DNA from: an uncultured Bacilli bacterium
Lineage (GTDB): Bacteria; Bacillota_I; Bacilli_A; RF39; UBA660
Direction of reading: 5' to 3'
DNA: 64,000 nt
Assembly (NCBI GenBank): GCA_934096735.1
Contig: CAKOMS010000003.1
Location: 11,925-75,924 of the forward strand
In this document: piece after piece, positions 1 to 8,730 of the stretch
How positions within the stretch are numbered: position 1 is the stretch's first letter
Layout of the letters: each line of letters begins with the position of its first letter
The notes under the pieces: model-generated
What the model was told of the DNA's origin: nothing
The model's database searches: none
Seen by the model: only the letters and a program-made list of their open reading frames with translations
Position numbers and translations under genes: made by a program

Positions 1-816
1 GTACTTGAAAGACTTAATAAGATAGATGAAGCTCAAAAGAAAATAGATAGTTTAAGTACCGATATTGTTTCTTTACAAAGTGTTTTAACTGATAAAAAGA
101 CTAGAGGTACATTTGGAGAAGTAAACTTAGAATATATACTTAATAATGCATTTGGAAGTAAATCTAGTGGTATATATAGTGTGCAACATAAAATGAGTAA
201 TGGTTATATTGCTGATACTTTGCTTTATGCTCCAGCTCCTTTGGGTACTATTGCAATAGATAGTAAGTTTCCTTTAGAAAATTATCAAAAAATGGTTGAT
301 AGAAGTAGGACTAAAGAAGAAAGACTTCTTTTTGAAAAAGCATTTGTGAGTGATGTTAAGAAACATATTAATGATATTAAAGAAAAATATATTATTCCTG
401 GAGAAACTAGTGATGAAGCGATTATGTTTTTACCTGCTGAGGCTATATTTGCAGAAATTAATGCTTATCATCCAGAACTTTTAAATTATGCATATTCTAA
501 TAAAGTATGGATAACTGGACCAACTACTTTAATTAGTACTTTATCTATAATTAGTATGATTATTAAAAATATGGAAAGAGATAAATATGCTAAAGTTATA
601 CATGAAGAATTAGAAAAATTAGGTATTGAATTTAATAGATATAAAGATAGATGGGATAAGTTATCTAGGAATGTTAAGAGTGTTAATCAAAGTATTGAAG
701 AATTACATACTACTAGTGAAAAGATAAGTAAGAGATTTAATAGTATTAAGAATGCTAATATAAAAGAGATTAAAGAAGAAAATGATTTAAAGATTGATTA
801 TAATGATGAGGAGTAA
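1..816 (+). CDS. rmuC: RmuC-family protein, 5' end cut by window
   Basis: The reading frame is open from base 1, so the N-terminus lies outside the window. RmuC proteins are linked to limiting DNA inversions and recombination. They have an N-terminal membrane/coiled-coil part and a PD-(D/E)XK-like nuclease core. Visible here is the end of the coiled coil, then KKTRGTFGEVNLEYIL (about residues 35-50 of the fragment), the RmuC signature 'RGxxGExxLE'. IAIDSKFPLENY, FLPAEAIFAEI and ITGPTTLISTL follow, all typical of the family. The tail is a Lys/Glu-rich coiled coil. The stop lies 4 bp before the ATG of the next gene, so the two are probably cotranscribed. Identification is firm; the cellular role is known only from other species. 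Confidence 0.9.
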   Translation, partial: VLERLNKIDEAQKKIDSLSTDIVSLQSVLTDKKTRGTFGEVNLEYILNNAFGSKSSGIYSVQHKMSNGYIADTLLYAPAPLGTIAIDSKFPLENYQKMVDRSRTKEERLLFEKAFVSDVKKHINDIKEKYIIPGETSDEAIMFLPAEAIFAEINAYHPELLNYAYSNKVWITGPTTLISTLSIISMIIKNMERDKYAKVIHEELEKLGIEFNRYKDRWDKLSRNVKSVNQSIEELHTTSEKISKRFNSIKNANIKEIKEENDLKIDYNDEE

Positions 817-820
817 TTGT

Positions 821-1429
821 ATGAAGATTTATATGATATGTAATGAATCTTTATTAGAAGATTTTAGATATGAAAATAAAGATAATTTAGAGTTTATTAG
901 AATGATTAGACCACTTAGTATATATGGAGAAGAACTTGCAAAGAATTTAGTTAATAATAAGATATTTGAAGGTGATTATAAAATTTATTCTAGTTATTAT
1001 ACGAGTACTATTAGTAGTGCCAAATATTTGTCTTCTAAGTTAGAGACTGAAGTTATATTAGATGAAAGTTTTAATGATTGTAAAGTTGGAGAACTTGGAA
1101 GTAAAAATATGAAGATGGTTAAAGGTATTCAAAATAGAGATTTTTCTTATAAGCTTGTTAATGGAGAATCTTTAGAAGATGTTAGAAAAAGAGTAGTCAG
1201 TAAAGTTAATAAATTACTTTTAGGTGAAGATGATATTATTATTTTTACTCATAAAAGAGTAATTCTTGCTTATTTATTAGAATATTTTAATCATGATTAT
1301 AATTTAGATGAAAATATTATTATTGAAAAAGATGGAAAAGTAATATTTGAAGATAATGAAAAAACTTTAGAAGTTTATGAATTTACTTATACAAATAAAA
1401 AATTAACTGATGTAAAAATTGTCAGTTAA
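821..1429 (+). CDS. histidine phosphatase-like protein with degenerate catalytic motif
   Basis: This 202-residue protein starts at ATG 821, seven bases after GAGGAG; an upstream start at 794 lacks a ribosome site and overlaps rmuC. The fold pattern resembles the phosphoglycerate mutase/histidine phosphatase superfamily: a beta strand at the N-terminus, RPLSIYGEELAKNL (the 'pLtxxGxxqA' region), YKIYSSYYTSTISSAKYL (normally 'SpxxRaxqTA'), and IIIFTHKRVILAYLL (normally 'vsHgxxi'). The N-terminal RHG motif with the phospho-accepting His is replaced by MICNES, and the second Arg of the pocket is not obvious. It is therefore probably not a normal phosphatase. It may bind a phosphorylated ligand or be inactive. 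It overlaps a bidirectional terminator at its 3' end. Confidence 0.6.
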   Translation: MKIYMICNESLLEDFRYENKDNLEFIRMIRPLSIYGEELAKNLVNNKIFEGDYKIYSSYYTSTISSAKYLSSKLETEVILDESFNDCKVGELGSKNMKMVKGIQNRDFSYKLVNGESLEDVRKRVVSKVNKLLLGEDDIIIFTHKRVILAYLLEYFNHDYNLDENIIIEKDGKVIFEDNEKTLEVYEFTYTNKKLTDVKIVS

Positions 1430-1437
1430 TTTTTTTA
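1399..1437. terminator. bidirectional terminator
   Basis: The arms AATTAACTGA (1401-1410) and TCAGTTAAT (1422-1430) pair around an 11-nt loop. The stem is flanked by A- and T-runs on both sides. It lies between convergent genes and overlaps the stop codon of the upstream gene. Confidence 0.8.
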
Positions 1438-1629
1438 TTATTCATTGTCTATTGTGATCCATTCAGTAGTACCACATGTAGTACATATTTGAGGTACTAA
1501 AACTTTTTTACCTTTTGGTAAATCAATCTTTTTTTCTAAAGTGACACAAAGCATACCACTTTCTGGATCAATATAGCATCTTCCTTGAGTTTGTGTTTCG
1601 TTACATTTTGAACATCCTGGTTTTTTCAT
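1438..1629 (-). CDS. small zinc-ribbon-like protein, unknown function
   Basis: A 63-residue protein I do not recognise. It has two Cys pairs, CSKC near residue 6 and CTTCG near residue 49, with two further Cys between them, so a zinc ribbon is likely. The start is supported by AAGGGTGAG just upstream on the minus strand. It is a single gene, convergent with the phosphatase-like gene and divergent from pduL. No enzymatic motif is visible. Similar small proteins are often nucleic-acid or protein binding, but that is not shown here. Confidence 0.65.
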   Translation of the reverse strand: MKKPGCSKCNETQTQGRCYIDPESGMLCVTLEKKIDLPKGKKVLVPQICTTCGTTEWITIDNE

Positions 1630-1707
1630 TTTCTCACCCTTTACTAGTATGCTCGTAAATAATTTTTTATATGCAAATTTTATCTATAAAAAAAATGTAA
1701 ATTCGTG

Positions 1708-1713
1708 TATAAT
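1708..1713 (+). promoter_or_regulatory. -10 box TATAAT upstream of pduL
   Basis: A perfect TATAAT lies 22 bp before the ATG of pduL, and AAAGGAG follows at about 1722-1728. No convincing -35 box was found at the right distance. Confidence 0.45.
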
Positions 1714-1735
1714 TAAAATGTAAAGGAGAATACCA

Positions 1736-2296
1736 ATGGAATATAAAGTAAATGTAAGAGTAAGTAATAGACATGTTCATTTAACAAAAGAAACTTTTGA
1801 AAAATTGTTTGATGGAGAAATAGAAAAAGATTATGATTTAAATCAAATAGGAGAGTTTGCATCAAAACAATTTTTAACTATAAATTATAATGGTATTAGA
1901 ATACCTAATGTAAGAGTACTTGGGCAATTTAGAGATTATAATCAAGTTGAGATATCAAAAAGAGATGCTAGAGGTTTAAAATGTAATCCACCGGTTAGAA
2001 GTAGTGGTGTATTAGATGATGCTCTTTTTGTTACTTTAGAAACTCCAAAGGGTAGTGTTACTACTAAAGCATTAATTATTGCAGATAGACATGTACATAT
2101 GAGTCCTGATGATGCAATTAAGTATGGTGTTTTAGATAAACAAAAGGTAAAGGTAAGAATTCCTGGTGATAAAAGTGGAGTTATGGATGCAGTAATAAAA
2201 GTTGGTACAACTGGATATTATGAGTTTCATGTTGATACAGATGATGCAAATGCCTTTTTGATTGAAGATAATGATGAGGTAACATTAATAATATGA
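1736..2296 (+). CDS. pduL: phosphate propanoyltransferase/phosphotransacetylase PduL
   Basis: PduL converts acyl-CoA plus phosphate to acyl-phosphate plus CoA. It replaces Pta in many anaerobes and so links to ATP generation by acetate kinase. The 186-residue length is normal for the short, non-microcompartment form. The two tandem beta-barrel halves each carry the metal-binding HVH motif: NRHVHL near residue 12 and DRHVHM near residue 119. The conserved RDARGL and PPVRSSG segments are present. There is no N-terminal encapsulation peptide and no microcompartment gene nearby, so the cytosolic acetate/ATP role is likelier than propanediol use (inference). Its stop overlaps the dusB start by 4 bp (ATGA-type junction). 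Confidence 0.93.
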   Translation: MEYKVNVRVSNRHVHLTKETFEKLFDGEIEKDYDLNQIGEFASKQFLTINYNGIRIPNVRVLGQFRDYNQVEISKRDARGLKCNPPVRSSGVLDDALFVTLETPKGSVTTKALIIADRHVHMSPDDAIKYGVLDKQKVKVRIPGDKSGVMDAVIKVGTTGYYEFHVDTDDANAFLIEDNDEVTLII

Positions 2297-3279
2297 GTGG
2301 TTTTGATATAGGTAATGTTCATATAGATAATAAAGTGGTGCTTGCTCCGATGGCTGGAATAACAAGTACTACTTTTAGAAAGATTTGTAAAAGTATGGGA
2401 GCTGGCTTGGTAGTTGCTGAGATGGTATCTGATAAAGCTATTGTTTTTGAATCTAAAAAAACTTTTGATTTATTAAAGATGGATGAAATGGAAAGGCCTA
2501 TTTCTCAGCAAATATTTGGAAGTGACCCAAAAACTATGGCGCTTGCTGCTAAAAAGATTGAATCTGTAATGAAACCAGATATTATTGATATAAATATGGG
2601 TTGTCCTGTTCCAAAAGTTGCAATTAAAAATCATGCTGGAAGTAGTCTTATGAAAGATCCAAAGTTATGTTATCAAATTGTTAAGAGTGTGGTAGATGCA
2701 GTAAGTGTTCCTGTTACTGTTAAAATTAGAAGTGGTTGGGATGAAAAAAGTATTAATGCACCTTATATAGCAAGTATTTGTGAAAAAGCAGGTGCTAGTG
2801 CTATTTTTGTTCATGGTAGAACTAGAAGTCAAGGTTATAGTGGTTGTGCTGATTTAAATGTTATTAAAATGGTAAAAGAGAGTGTTAGTATACCTGTTAT
2901 TGGAAATGGAGATATAAAAACACCAGAAGATGCACAAAGAATGATGGACATAACTAATTGTGATGCAGTTATGATTGGCAGAGGTGCACTTGGTAATCCT
3001 TGGCTTATAAGAGATACAATAGAGTATTTAAATACTGGAAAGAAAAATGAAGAAGTTTCTATAAAAGAAAAAATAGATATGATGATTTATAATATAAAAG
3101 AACTTGTAAAAGATAAAAATGAGAAAATAGGAGTGCTTGAGATGAGAAGTGAACTTATGTATTATTTGAAAGGACTTCCTAATACTAAAGAATTAAAATT
3201 AAGCATTTGTTCTTGTACTACAGAAGAAGAACTTATAAATCTTTTACACGAATATTATAATAGTCTTATGGAGAGTTAA
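2293..3279 (+). CDS. dusB: tRNA-dihydrouridine synthase (DusB family)
   Basis: An FMN- and NADPH-dependent enzyme that reduces uridines in the tRNA D-loop. The TIM-barrel protein has 328 residues, the usual length. APMAGITSTTFRKI (near residue 18) is the FMN-binding start. DINMGCPVPK (near residue 98) carries the catalytic Cys. VKIRSGWD, FVHGRTRSQGYSG and IPVIGNGDIKTPEDA are the other family signatures, and DAVMIGRGALGNPW binds the phosphate of FMN. The start overlaps pduL, and addB begins at the very next base after the stop, so pduL-dusB-addB-addA are probably one transcript. Confidence 0.95.
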   Translation: MSGFDIGNVHIDNKVVLAPMAGITSTTFRKICKSMGAGLVVAEMVSDKAIVFESKKTFDLLKMDEMERPISQQIFGSDPKTMALAAKKIESVMKPDIIDINMGCPVPKVAIKNHAGSSLMKDPKLCYQIVKSVVDAVSVPVTVKIRSGWDEKSINAPYIASICEKAGASAIFVHGRTRSQGYSGCADLNVIKMVKESVSIPVIGNGDIKTPEDAQRMMDITNCDAVMIGRGALGNPWLIRDTIEYLNTGKKNEEVSIKEKIDMMIYNIKELVKDKNEKIGVLEMRSELMYYLKGLPNTKELKLSICSCTTEEELINLLHEYYNSLMES

Positions 3280-5646
3280 ATGAATTATTTAGAGTATGTG
3301 AAAGATAATACTATAATTATTTGTAATAATGATAAAAAAATGGCTATATTAAAAAGTCTTAGTGATACTAAGAAGTTTTTAAATGTTGTTTTTTATACTG
3401 AAAAAGAATTTATTAGAAATTATTTATTTAAAGTTAAAGATGAAGCTTTGGAGTATATTACTTCAAAATATAATCTTAATATTGATGTTTCTAAAATGTA
3501 TTTAGGTAATATATATTATGTTTGTGAAAATATTAATTATAATAATAAAAAGTTAGATAAATTAGTAAGTATAAAAAAAGATTTAATAGATAATGGATTT
3601 ATTATTTATAATAATTTATTTAAAAGTTATATTAAAAATTTTAATATTTTAGTTTTAAAAGATTTATATATAGATGAGTATATATTGAATATTTATAGAG
3701 AAGTAAATGCTCAAATAATTGAACCAAAGAAAATATATGAAATAAAAGAATGTTATTTGTTTGATTCAATTACTGAAGAAGTTAGATATGTTTTTAAGAA
3801 GATAAGTGAGCTTATAAAAAAAGGAATAGATATAAATAATATTAAAATATGTAATTTAGATGATACTTATAATAATTTAATAAATAGATTTAGCGAATTT
3901 TATGGTATTGTAGTTAATGTAAAAAATAATAATACGTTATATGGAAATATTATTGGTAAAAAGTTTTTAGATAATTTAAATTTAGGATTAGAAAAAGATA
4001 TTGAAACAATTAAAAATTATGATAAAGATATAGTTAATAAAATTATTAATATTGTTAATAAATATAATTATGTTGATGAATATAATATAAAGAAATATTT
4101 AATATATGAATTTAAAAACACTAAAATAGAAAATTTTAATTATAAAAATTATATAGATATTGTAGATATTACTTATCCTTTTTGTGATAATGATTATGTA
4201 TTTCTTATGAATTTTAATATGGGAAGTATTCCAAAATTTGTTAAAGATGAAGATTATATAACAGATAATATTAAAGATAAAGTTAATATGTTTAAGACTG
4301 ATTATATAAATAAAGAAATAAAAAATAATACTATAAATATAATTAAATCTATTAAAAATCTTACTATTACTTATAAATTAAAGGGTGAAGTAGAATGTTA
4401 TCCATCTAGTTTAATAAGTGAACTAGATTTAAATGTAATAAATACTACTAATGATATTTATGAAAGTTTTAGTGAAAAAGATGATTTAATAATTTATGCA
4501 AGTTATTTAGATTTATATAATAAGTATGGAGATTTAAATAATAATTTATTTGCTTTTTATAATACGTATAATGATATTGGTTATGGAACTTATGATAATA
4601 AATTTAGTGGAATTGATACAAATAGTTTAAAAGAGTATTTAAGTAAAGGAATTAATTTGTCTTATTCATCTTTAAGTAATTATAATAAATGTGCATTTAG
4701 ATATTATATAGAAAATATACTTAAATTTTCTAAATATGAAGATACTTTTGAGGCTTACTTAGGTTCTTTATTTCATTATGTTTTAGAGAAATGTTTTAAT
4801 AATAGTGATTTAAATGTAGAAGATGTAATAAAAGAATTTTTAGTTAATAATGAAAAATGTTTAAATAGTAAAGAAGAATATTTTATAGAAAAATGTGAGA
4901 GTCAAATTAATTTTGTGTTAAATGTTTTAAATGAAAGAAAAATGTATACTTCACTTGATAAAAATTTAGTAGAAAAGTATATAAGTATTAAAATAGATGA
5001 AGATAATAATGTAAATTTAGTTGGTATTGTTGATAAAATATTATATAAAGAATATGATGATAAAACTATTGTAAGCATAATTGATTATAAAACTGGAGAT
5101 GTTTTAACTGATTTAACTTATTTAGATTATGGTATTGGCTTACAGCTTCCTCTTTATCTTTATTTAGTTAAGAAATCTAATTTATTTAATAATCCTAGAT
5201 TTGCTGGTTTTTATATAAATTATATAATTAATTCAAATAATAATTCTCTTAAAAATAAAACTTTAGAAGAAAAGATGAGAGATAATTTAAAATTGGTAGG
5301 ATATTCAAATGATGATACTAAAATACTTTGTGAATTTGATAATAATTATTCTTCTAGTGAACTTGTTATGGGTCTAAAAACTAAGAGTGATGGATCTTTT
5401 TATAAAAGTAGTAAAGTTTTAAGTGATAGTGAAATTGATGATATTATATTAGAAGTTCATAAAGTAGTAAGTAATAATGCTAAAGATATTTTAAATGGTA
5501 TATTTACTATTAATCCTAAAAAGATTGGATATAGTGATGATTACGGATGTAAGTATTGTAAGTTTAGAGATTTGTGTTTTAAGAAAGAAAATGATTATGT
5601 AATTATAGAGAAAAGAGGTGAGAGTAGTAATGCCGAAGTGGACTAA
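3280..5646 (+). CDS. addB: AddB-like subunit of AddAB helicase-nuclease, short form
   Basis: AddB partners AddA in processing double-strand DNA ends for RecA. This copy has 788 residues, much shorter than the roughly 1160 of Bacillus AddB. The N-terminal half is low-complexity Asn/Ile/Lys-rich with no clear Walker A, so the inactive-helicase part is eroded. The C-terminal RecB-type nuclease is intact: LSYSSLSNYNKCAFRYY (Cys471), GSLFHYVLE, IDYKTGD (Asp602, Lys604) and LQLPLYLYL. The 4Fe-4S cluster ligands are Cys471 plus Cys757, Cys760 and Cys766 (CKYCKFRDLC). addA starts inside its 3' end. It could be called a PD-(D/E)XK nuclease family protein, but the neighbour makes AddB the best call. 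Confidence 0.85.
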   Translation: MNYLEYVKDNTIIICNNDKKMAILKSLSDTKKFLNVVFYTEKEFIRNYLFKVKDEALEYITSKYNLNIDVSKMYLGNIYYVCENINYNNKKLDKLVSIKKDLIDNGFIIYNNLFKSYIKNFNILVLKDLYIDEYILNIYREVNAQIIEPKKIYEIKECYLFDSITEEVRYVFKKISELIKKGIDINNIKICNLDDTYNNLINRFSEFYGIVVNVKNNNTLYGNIIGKKFLDNLNLGLEKDIETIKNYDKDIVNKIINIVNKYNYVDEYNIKKYLIYEFKNTKIENFNYKNYIDIVDITYPFCDNDYVFLMNFNMGSIPKFVKDEDYITDNIKDKVNMFKTDYINKEIKNNTINIIKSIKNLTITYKLKGEVECYPSSLISELDLNVINTTNDIYESFSEKDDLIIYASYLDLYNKYGDLNNNLFAFYNTYNDIGYGTYDNKFSGIDTNSLKEYLSKGINLSYSSLSNYNKCAFRYYIENILKFSKYEDTFEAYLGSLFHYVLEKCFNNSDLNVEDVIKEFLVNNEKCLNSKEEYFIEKCESQINFVLNVLNERKMYTSLDKNLVEKYISIKIDEDNNVNLVGIVDKILYKEYDDKTIVSIIDYKTGDVLTDLTYLDYGIGLQLPLYLYLVKKSNLFNNPRFAGFYINYIINSNNNSLKNKTLEEKMRDNLKLVGYSNDDTKILCEFDNNYSSSELVMGLKTKSDGSFYKSSKVLSDSEIDDIILEVHKVVSNNAKDILNGIFTINPKKIGYSDDYGCKYCKFRDLCFKKENDYVIIEKRGESSNAEVD

Positions 5647-8600
5647 AGAACAAATGGATGCCATATATGAAAGTGGTAAAAATATTATTGTTTCAGCAGG
5701 AGCTGGTAGTGGTAAAACTGCTGTTTTAACCGAAAGAGTAGTTGAAAAATTAAAGACTGGTATAAAAATAAATGAATTATTAATTTTAACTTTTACTAAT
5801 GCTGCTGCTAGCGAAATGAAAGATAGAATTAGAAAAAAAATAAATGAAAATGATAGTATTAAAGATAATTTGGATTATTTAGAGTCTAGTTATATTACTA
5901 CTTTTGATTCTTTTTCTTTATCTTTAGTAAAAAAATATCATTATTTATTGGGACTTTCTAAAAATATTGGTATTGTTGATAATAGCGTTATTGCAGTTAA
6001 AAAAGAAGAGGTACTTGATGAGGTATTTAATTATTTTTATGAAGTAAAAGATAAGAATTTTTTAAAAATGATTGATGACTTTTGTGTTAAAAATGATACG
6101 GGATTAAAAAATGATATTAGAAATATTATTAATGTATTAAATAATTATCCTGATTTAGATGATTATTTAGATAGTTATATTAGTGTGTATTTTAGTGATA
6201 ATAAATTAAATGAGTATATAAATAAGTATATGAAAATCTTATATAATGTAATTGAAGAGATAAATACTAATTTATATTATATGGAAAGTGAGTGCAATTC
6301 TGTTTCAGCTGAATATTATTCAATGTGTGAAATTGCTTTAGAAAGATTAATTAAGAGTAAAAGTTATGAAGATATTAAAAATAATACTAATGTTATTTTA
6401 CCTAGAAGACCAAAAGGCAGTGATGAAGTTAAAATATATAAAGATAATATTACTAAATGTATTAATAAATTAAAAGATTATACTATATACGATAGTGTTT
6501 CAAGTATTTATCAAAGTATTAAAAGTACTAAAGGTTATGTAGAGAGTATTATTAATATAGTTAGATTGTATAATAAGAAATTAAAAGAATATAAAGATGA
6601 ATATGCTATATATGAATTTATTGATATTGAACTTATGTGTATTAAATTACTTAAAGATAATAAAGATATATTAGATGAAGTTAAGAGTAATTATAAAGAG
6701 ATATGTGTTGATGAATATCAAGATACTAATGATATACAAGAAGCTTTTATTAATTTAATACAAAATAATAATTTATATATGGTAGGAGATATTAAACAAT
6801 CTATATATGGTTTTAGAAATGCTAATCCAAGTATATTTAAAAATAAATATGATAATTATAAAAATAATTTTGGTGGTATGAAGATTGATTTAATAAAGAA
6901 TTTTAGATCTAGAAGTAATGTTTTAAGTGGTATTAATACTATTTTTGATATTGTTATGGATAATGAAATAGGTGGAGCAGATTATAAAAATGGTCATGAA
7001 ATGGTATTTGGTAATAGTACTTATACTGATAATATAAATGAACTTCAAAGTTATGAAACAGATATTATTAGTTATAATAATATTTTAGATAAATTTAATA
7101 ATGAAGAAGTAGAAGCCTTTATAATAGCAGATGATATTAAAAATAAAATTAAAAGTGAATATAAAGTCATTGATAAAGAAAGTGGAGTTCTTAGAAATAT
7201 TTCTTATAGTGATTTTTGTATTATTATGGATAGAGGTAGCAATTTTGGATTATACAAAAAGATTTTTGAATATTTAGGTATACCTTTAGTTATATATGAA
7301 GATAAAACTTTAAATCAAGATAATGAATTATTAATTATAAGTAATATTATTAATTTAATAATTAAGATATATGATAATGAATTTGATAAAAGTTTTAAAT
7401 ATTCTTTTATGAGTGTTCTTAGAAGTTATCTTTTTAATTATGATGATAATAGAATATTTAATATTATAAAAAATAATGATTATAAGAATAATGAACTTTA
7501 TCTATTGTGTTTGAATATTAGTAAAGATTTACAAATACTTTCTAATTCTTTATTAGTTTTAAGAATTATAAAAGACTTTAAAATATATGAAATGAGTATT
7601 ACTACTGGGGGAGTAGATAATGTTATTAGGATTTGTGATAATATTGTAAATATTTCAAATAATTTAAGTTTAATGGGATATTCAGTTAAAGATTTTAGAG
7701 ATTATTTAGATAAGATAGCAAATAGTAAATATGAAATTAAATATAAAGAAGATGTAAATAATACTAATGGAGTTAAAATAATGAATGTTCATAAATCTAA
7801 GGGACTTGAGTTTCCAGTATGTTATTTTTCTGGTCTTTATAAGAAGTTTAATGATAGTGATATTAAGAATAAATTTTTGGTTAGTAAAGATTTAGGAATA
7901 ATTACTCCATATTTTAAAGAGGGAGTTTTAGAAACTGTTTTAAAGGATATTTATAAATATGAATATAAAATAAATGATATATCTGAAAAAATTAGACTTT
8001 TTTATGTTGCTCTTACTAGAAGTAAAGAAAAAATTATTTTAGTATGTCCTTATAGAGATATAGATAATTATAATATGGATAAGAGAAAGTATCAGTCTTT
8101 TTTGGATATTTTGGAGTCTGTTAAAAATAAATTTAAAGATAATACTTATGAAGTTAATTTAAATAAATTAAACATTAGTAAAGATTATTTATTTAATAAG
8201 ATTAATTTTAATAATAATTTGGATAATAAGTATGGTAAGATTAATAGAAATGTAAATGTTATTAATTATGAGTTTGAAGAAGATAAAAAAGCTTCAAAAG
8301 TTATTAGTAAATTACTTAGTAAAGATGATAATAAAAAGCTAGAGTATGGTACAAATATACATGAAATGCTTAGAATGAGTGATTTTTTAAATAGTGATAA
8401 TAGTATTATAAATAATATATGTAAAATACTTAATATTAATAGTGAATGTAAGTTGTATAAAGAACATGAATTTATATATTATAAAGATAATATAAAATAT
8501 CATGGTATTATTGATTTAATAATTGTAAGTGATAAAGAAGTTAAAATTGTTGATTATAAATTAAAAGATACTACAGATGATAATTATAAAAAACAAGTTA

Positions 8601-8701
8601 AGATATATTATGATTATTTAGAAAGTTTAGGTTTTAAAAATATTAAAATGTATTTGTATAGCATTATTTTAAATGAATTAAAAGAAATTAATAATTCATA
8701 A
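5630..8701 (+). CDS. addA: ATP-dependent helicase/nuclease subunit A
   Basis: The UvrD-like motor and nuclease subunit of AddAB, 1023 residues from ATG 5630. That start follows AGAGGTGAG at a suitable distance; the GTG at 5618 has no such site. Helicase motifs are in order: motif I SAGAGSGKT (residues 22-30), LILTFTNAAASEMKDRI (Ia), ICVDEYQDTNDIQE (II), YMVGDIKQSIYGFRNA (III), LIKNFRS (IV), MNVHKSKGLEFPVC (V) and LFYVALTRSKEKI (VI). The C-terminal nuclease shows YGTNIHEML, HGIIDLI and IVDYKL. It overlaps addB by 17 bp and ends in a terminator shared with the convergent murC. Confidence 0.95.
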   Translation: MPKWTKEQMDAIYESGKNIIVSAGAGSGKTAVLTERVVEKLKTGIKINELLILTFTNAAASEMKDRIRKKINENDSIKDNLDYLESSYITTFDSFSLSLVKKYHYLLGLSKNIGIVDNSVIAVKKEEVLDEVFNYFYEVKDKNFLKMIDDFCVKNDTGLKNDIRNIINVLNNYPDLDDYLDSYISVYFSDNKLNEYINKYMKILYNVIEEINTNLYYMESECNSVSAEYYSMCEIALERLIKSKSYEDIKNNTNVILPRRPKGSDEVKIYKDNITKCINKLKDYTIYDSVSSIYQSIKSTKGYVESIINIVRLYNKKLKEYKDEYAIYEFIDIELMCIKLLKDNKDILDEVKSNYKEICVDEYQDTNDIQEAFINLIQNNNLYMVGDIKQSIYGFRNANPSIFKNKYDNYKNNFGGMKIDLIKNFRSRSNVLSGINTIFDIVMDNEIGGADYKNGHEMVFGNSTYTDNINELQSYETDIISYNNILDKFNNEEVEAFIIADDIKNKIKSEYKVIDKESGVLRNISYSDFCIIMDRGSNFGLYKKIFEYLGIPLVIYEDKTLNQDNELLIISNIINLIIKIYDNEFDKSFKYSFMSVLRSYLFNYDDNRIFNIIKNNDYKNNELYLLCLNISKDLQILSNSLLVLRIIKDFKIYEMSITTGGVDNVIRICDNIVNISNNLSLMGYSVKDFRDYLDKIANSKYEIKYKEDVNNTNGVKIMNVHKSKGLEFPVCYFSGLYKKFNDSDIKNKFLVSKDLGIITPYFKEGVLETVLKDIYKYEYKINDISEKIRLFYVALTRSKEKIILVCPYRDIDNYNMDKRKYQSFLDILESVKNKFKDNTYEVNLNKLNISKDYLFNKINFNNNLDNKYGKINRNVNVINYEFEEDKKASKVISKLLSKDDNKKLEYGTNIHEMLRMSDFLNSDNSIINNICKILNINSECKLYKEHEFIYYKDNIKYHGIIDLIIVSDKEVKIVDYKLKDTTDDNYKKQVKIYYDYLESLGFKNIKMYLYSIILNELKEINNS

Positions 8702-8730
8702 AAAAAGGATTGAAAAATCAATCTTTTTTT
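8702..8730. terminator. bidirectional terminator between addA and murC
   Basis: GATTGA (8708-8713) pairs with TCAATC (8718-8723) around a 4-nt A loop, with A- and T-runs outside. The murC stop codon lies inside the stem. Confidence 0.85.
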
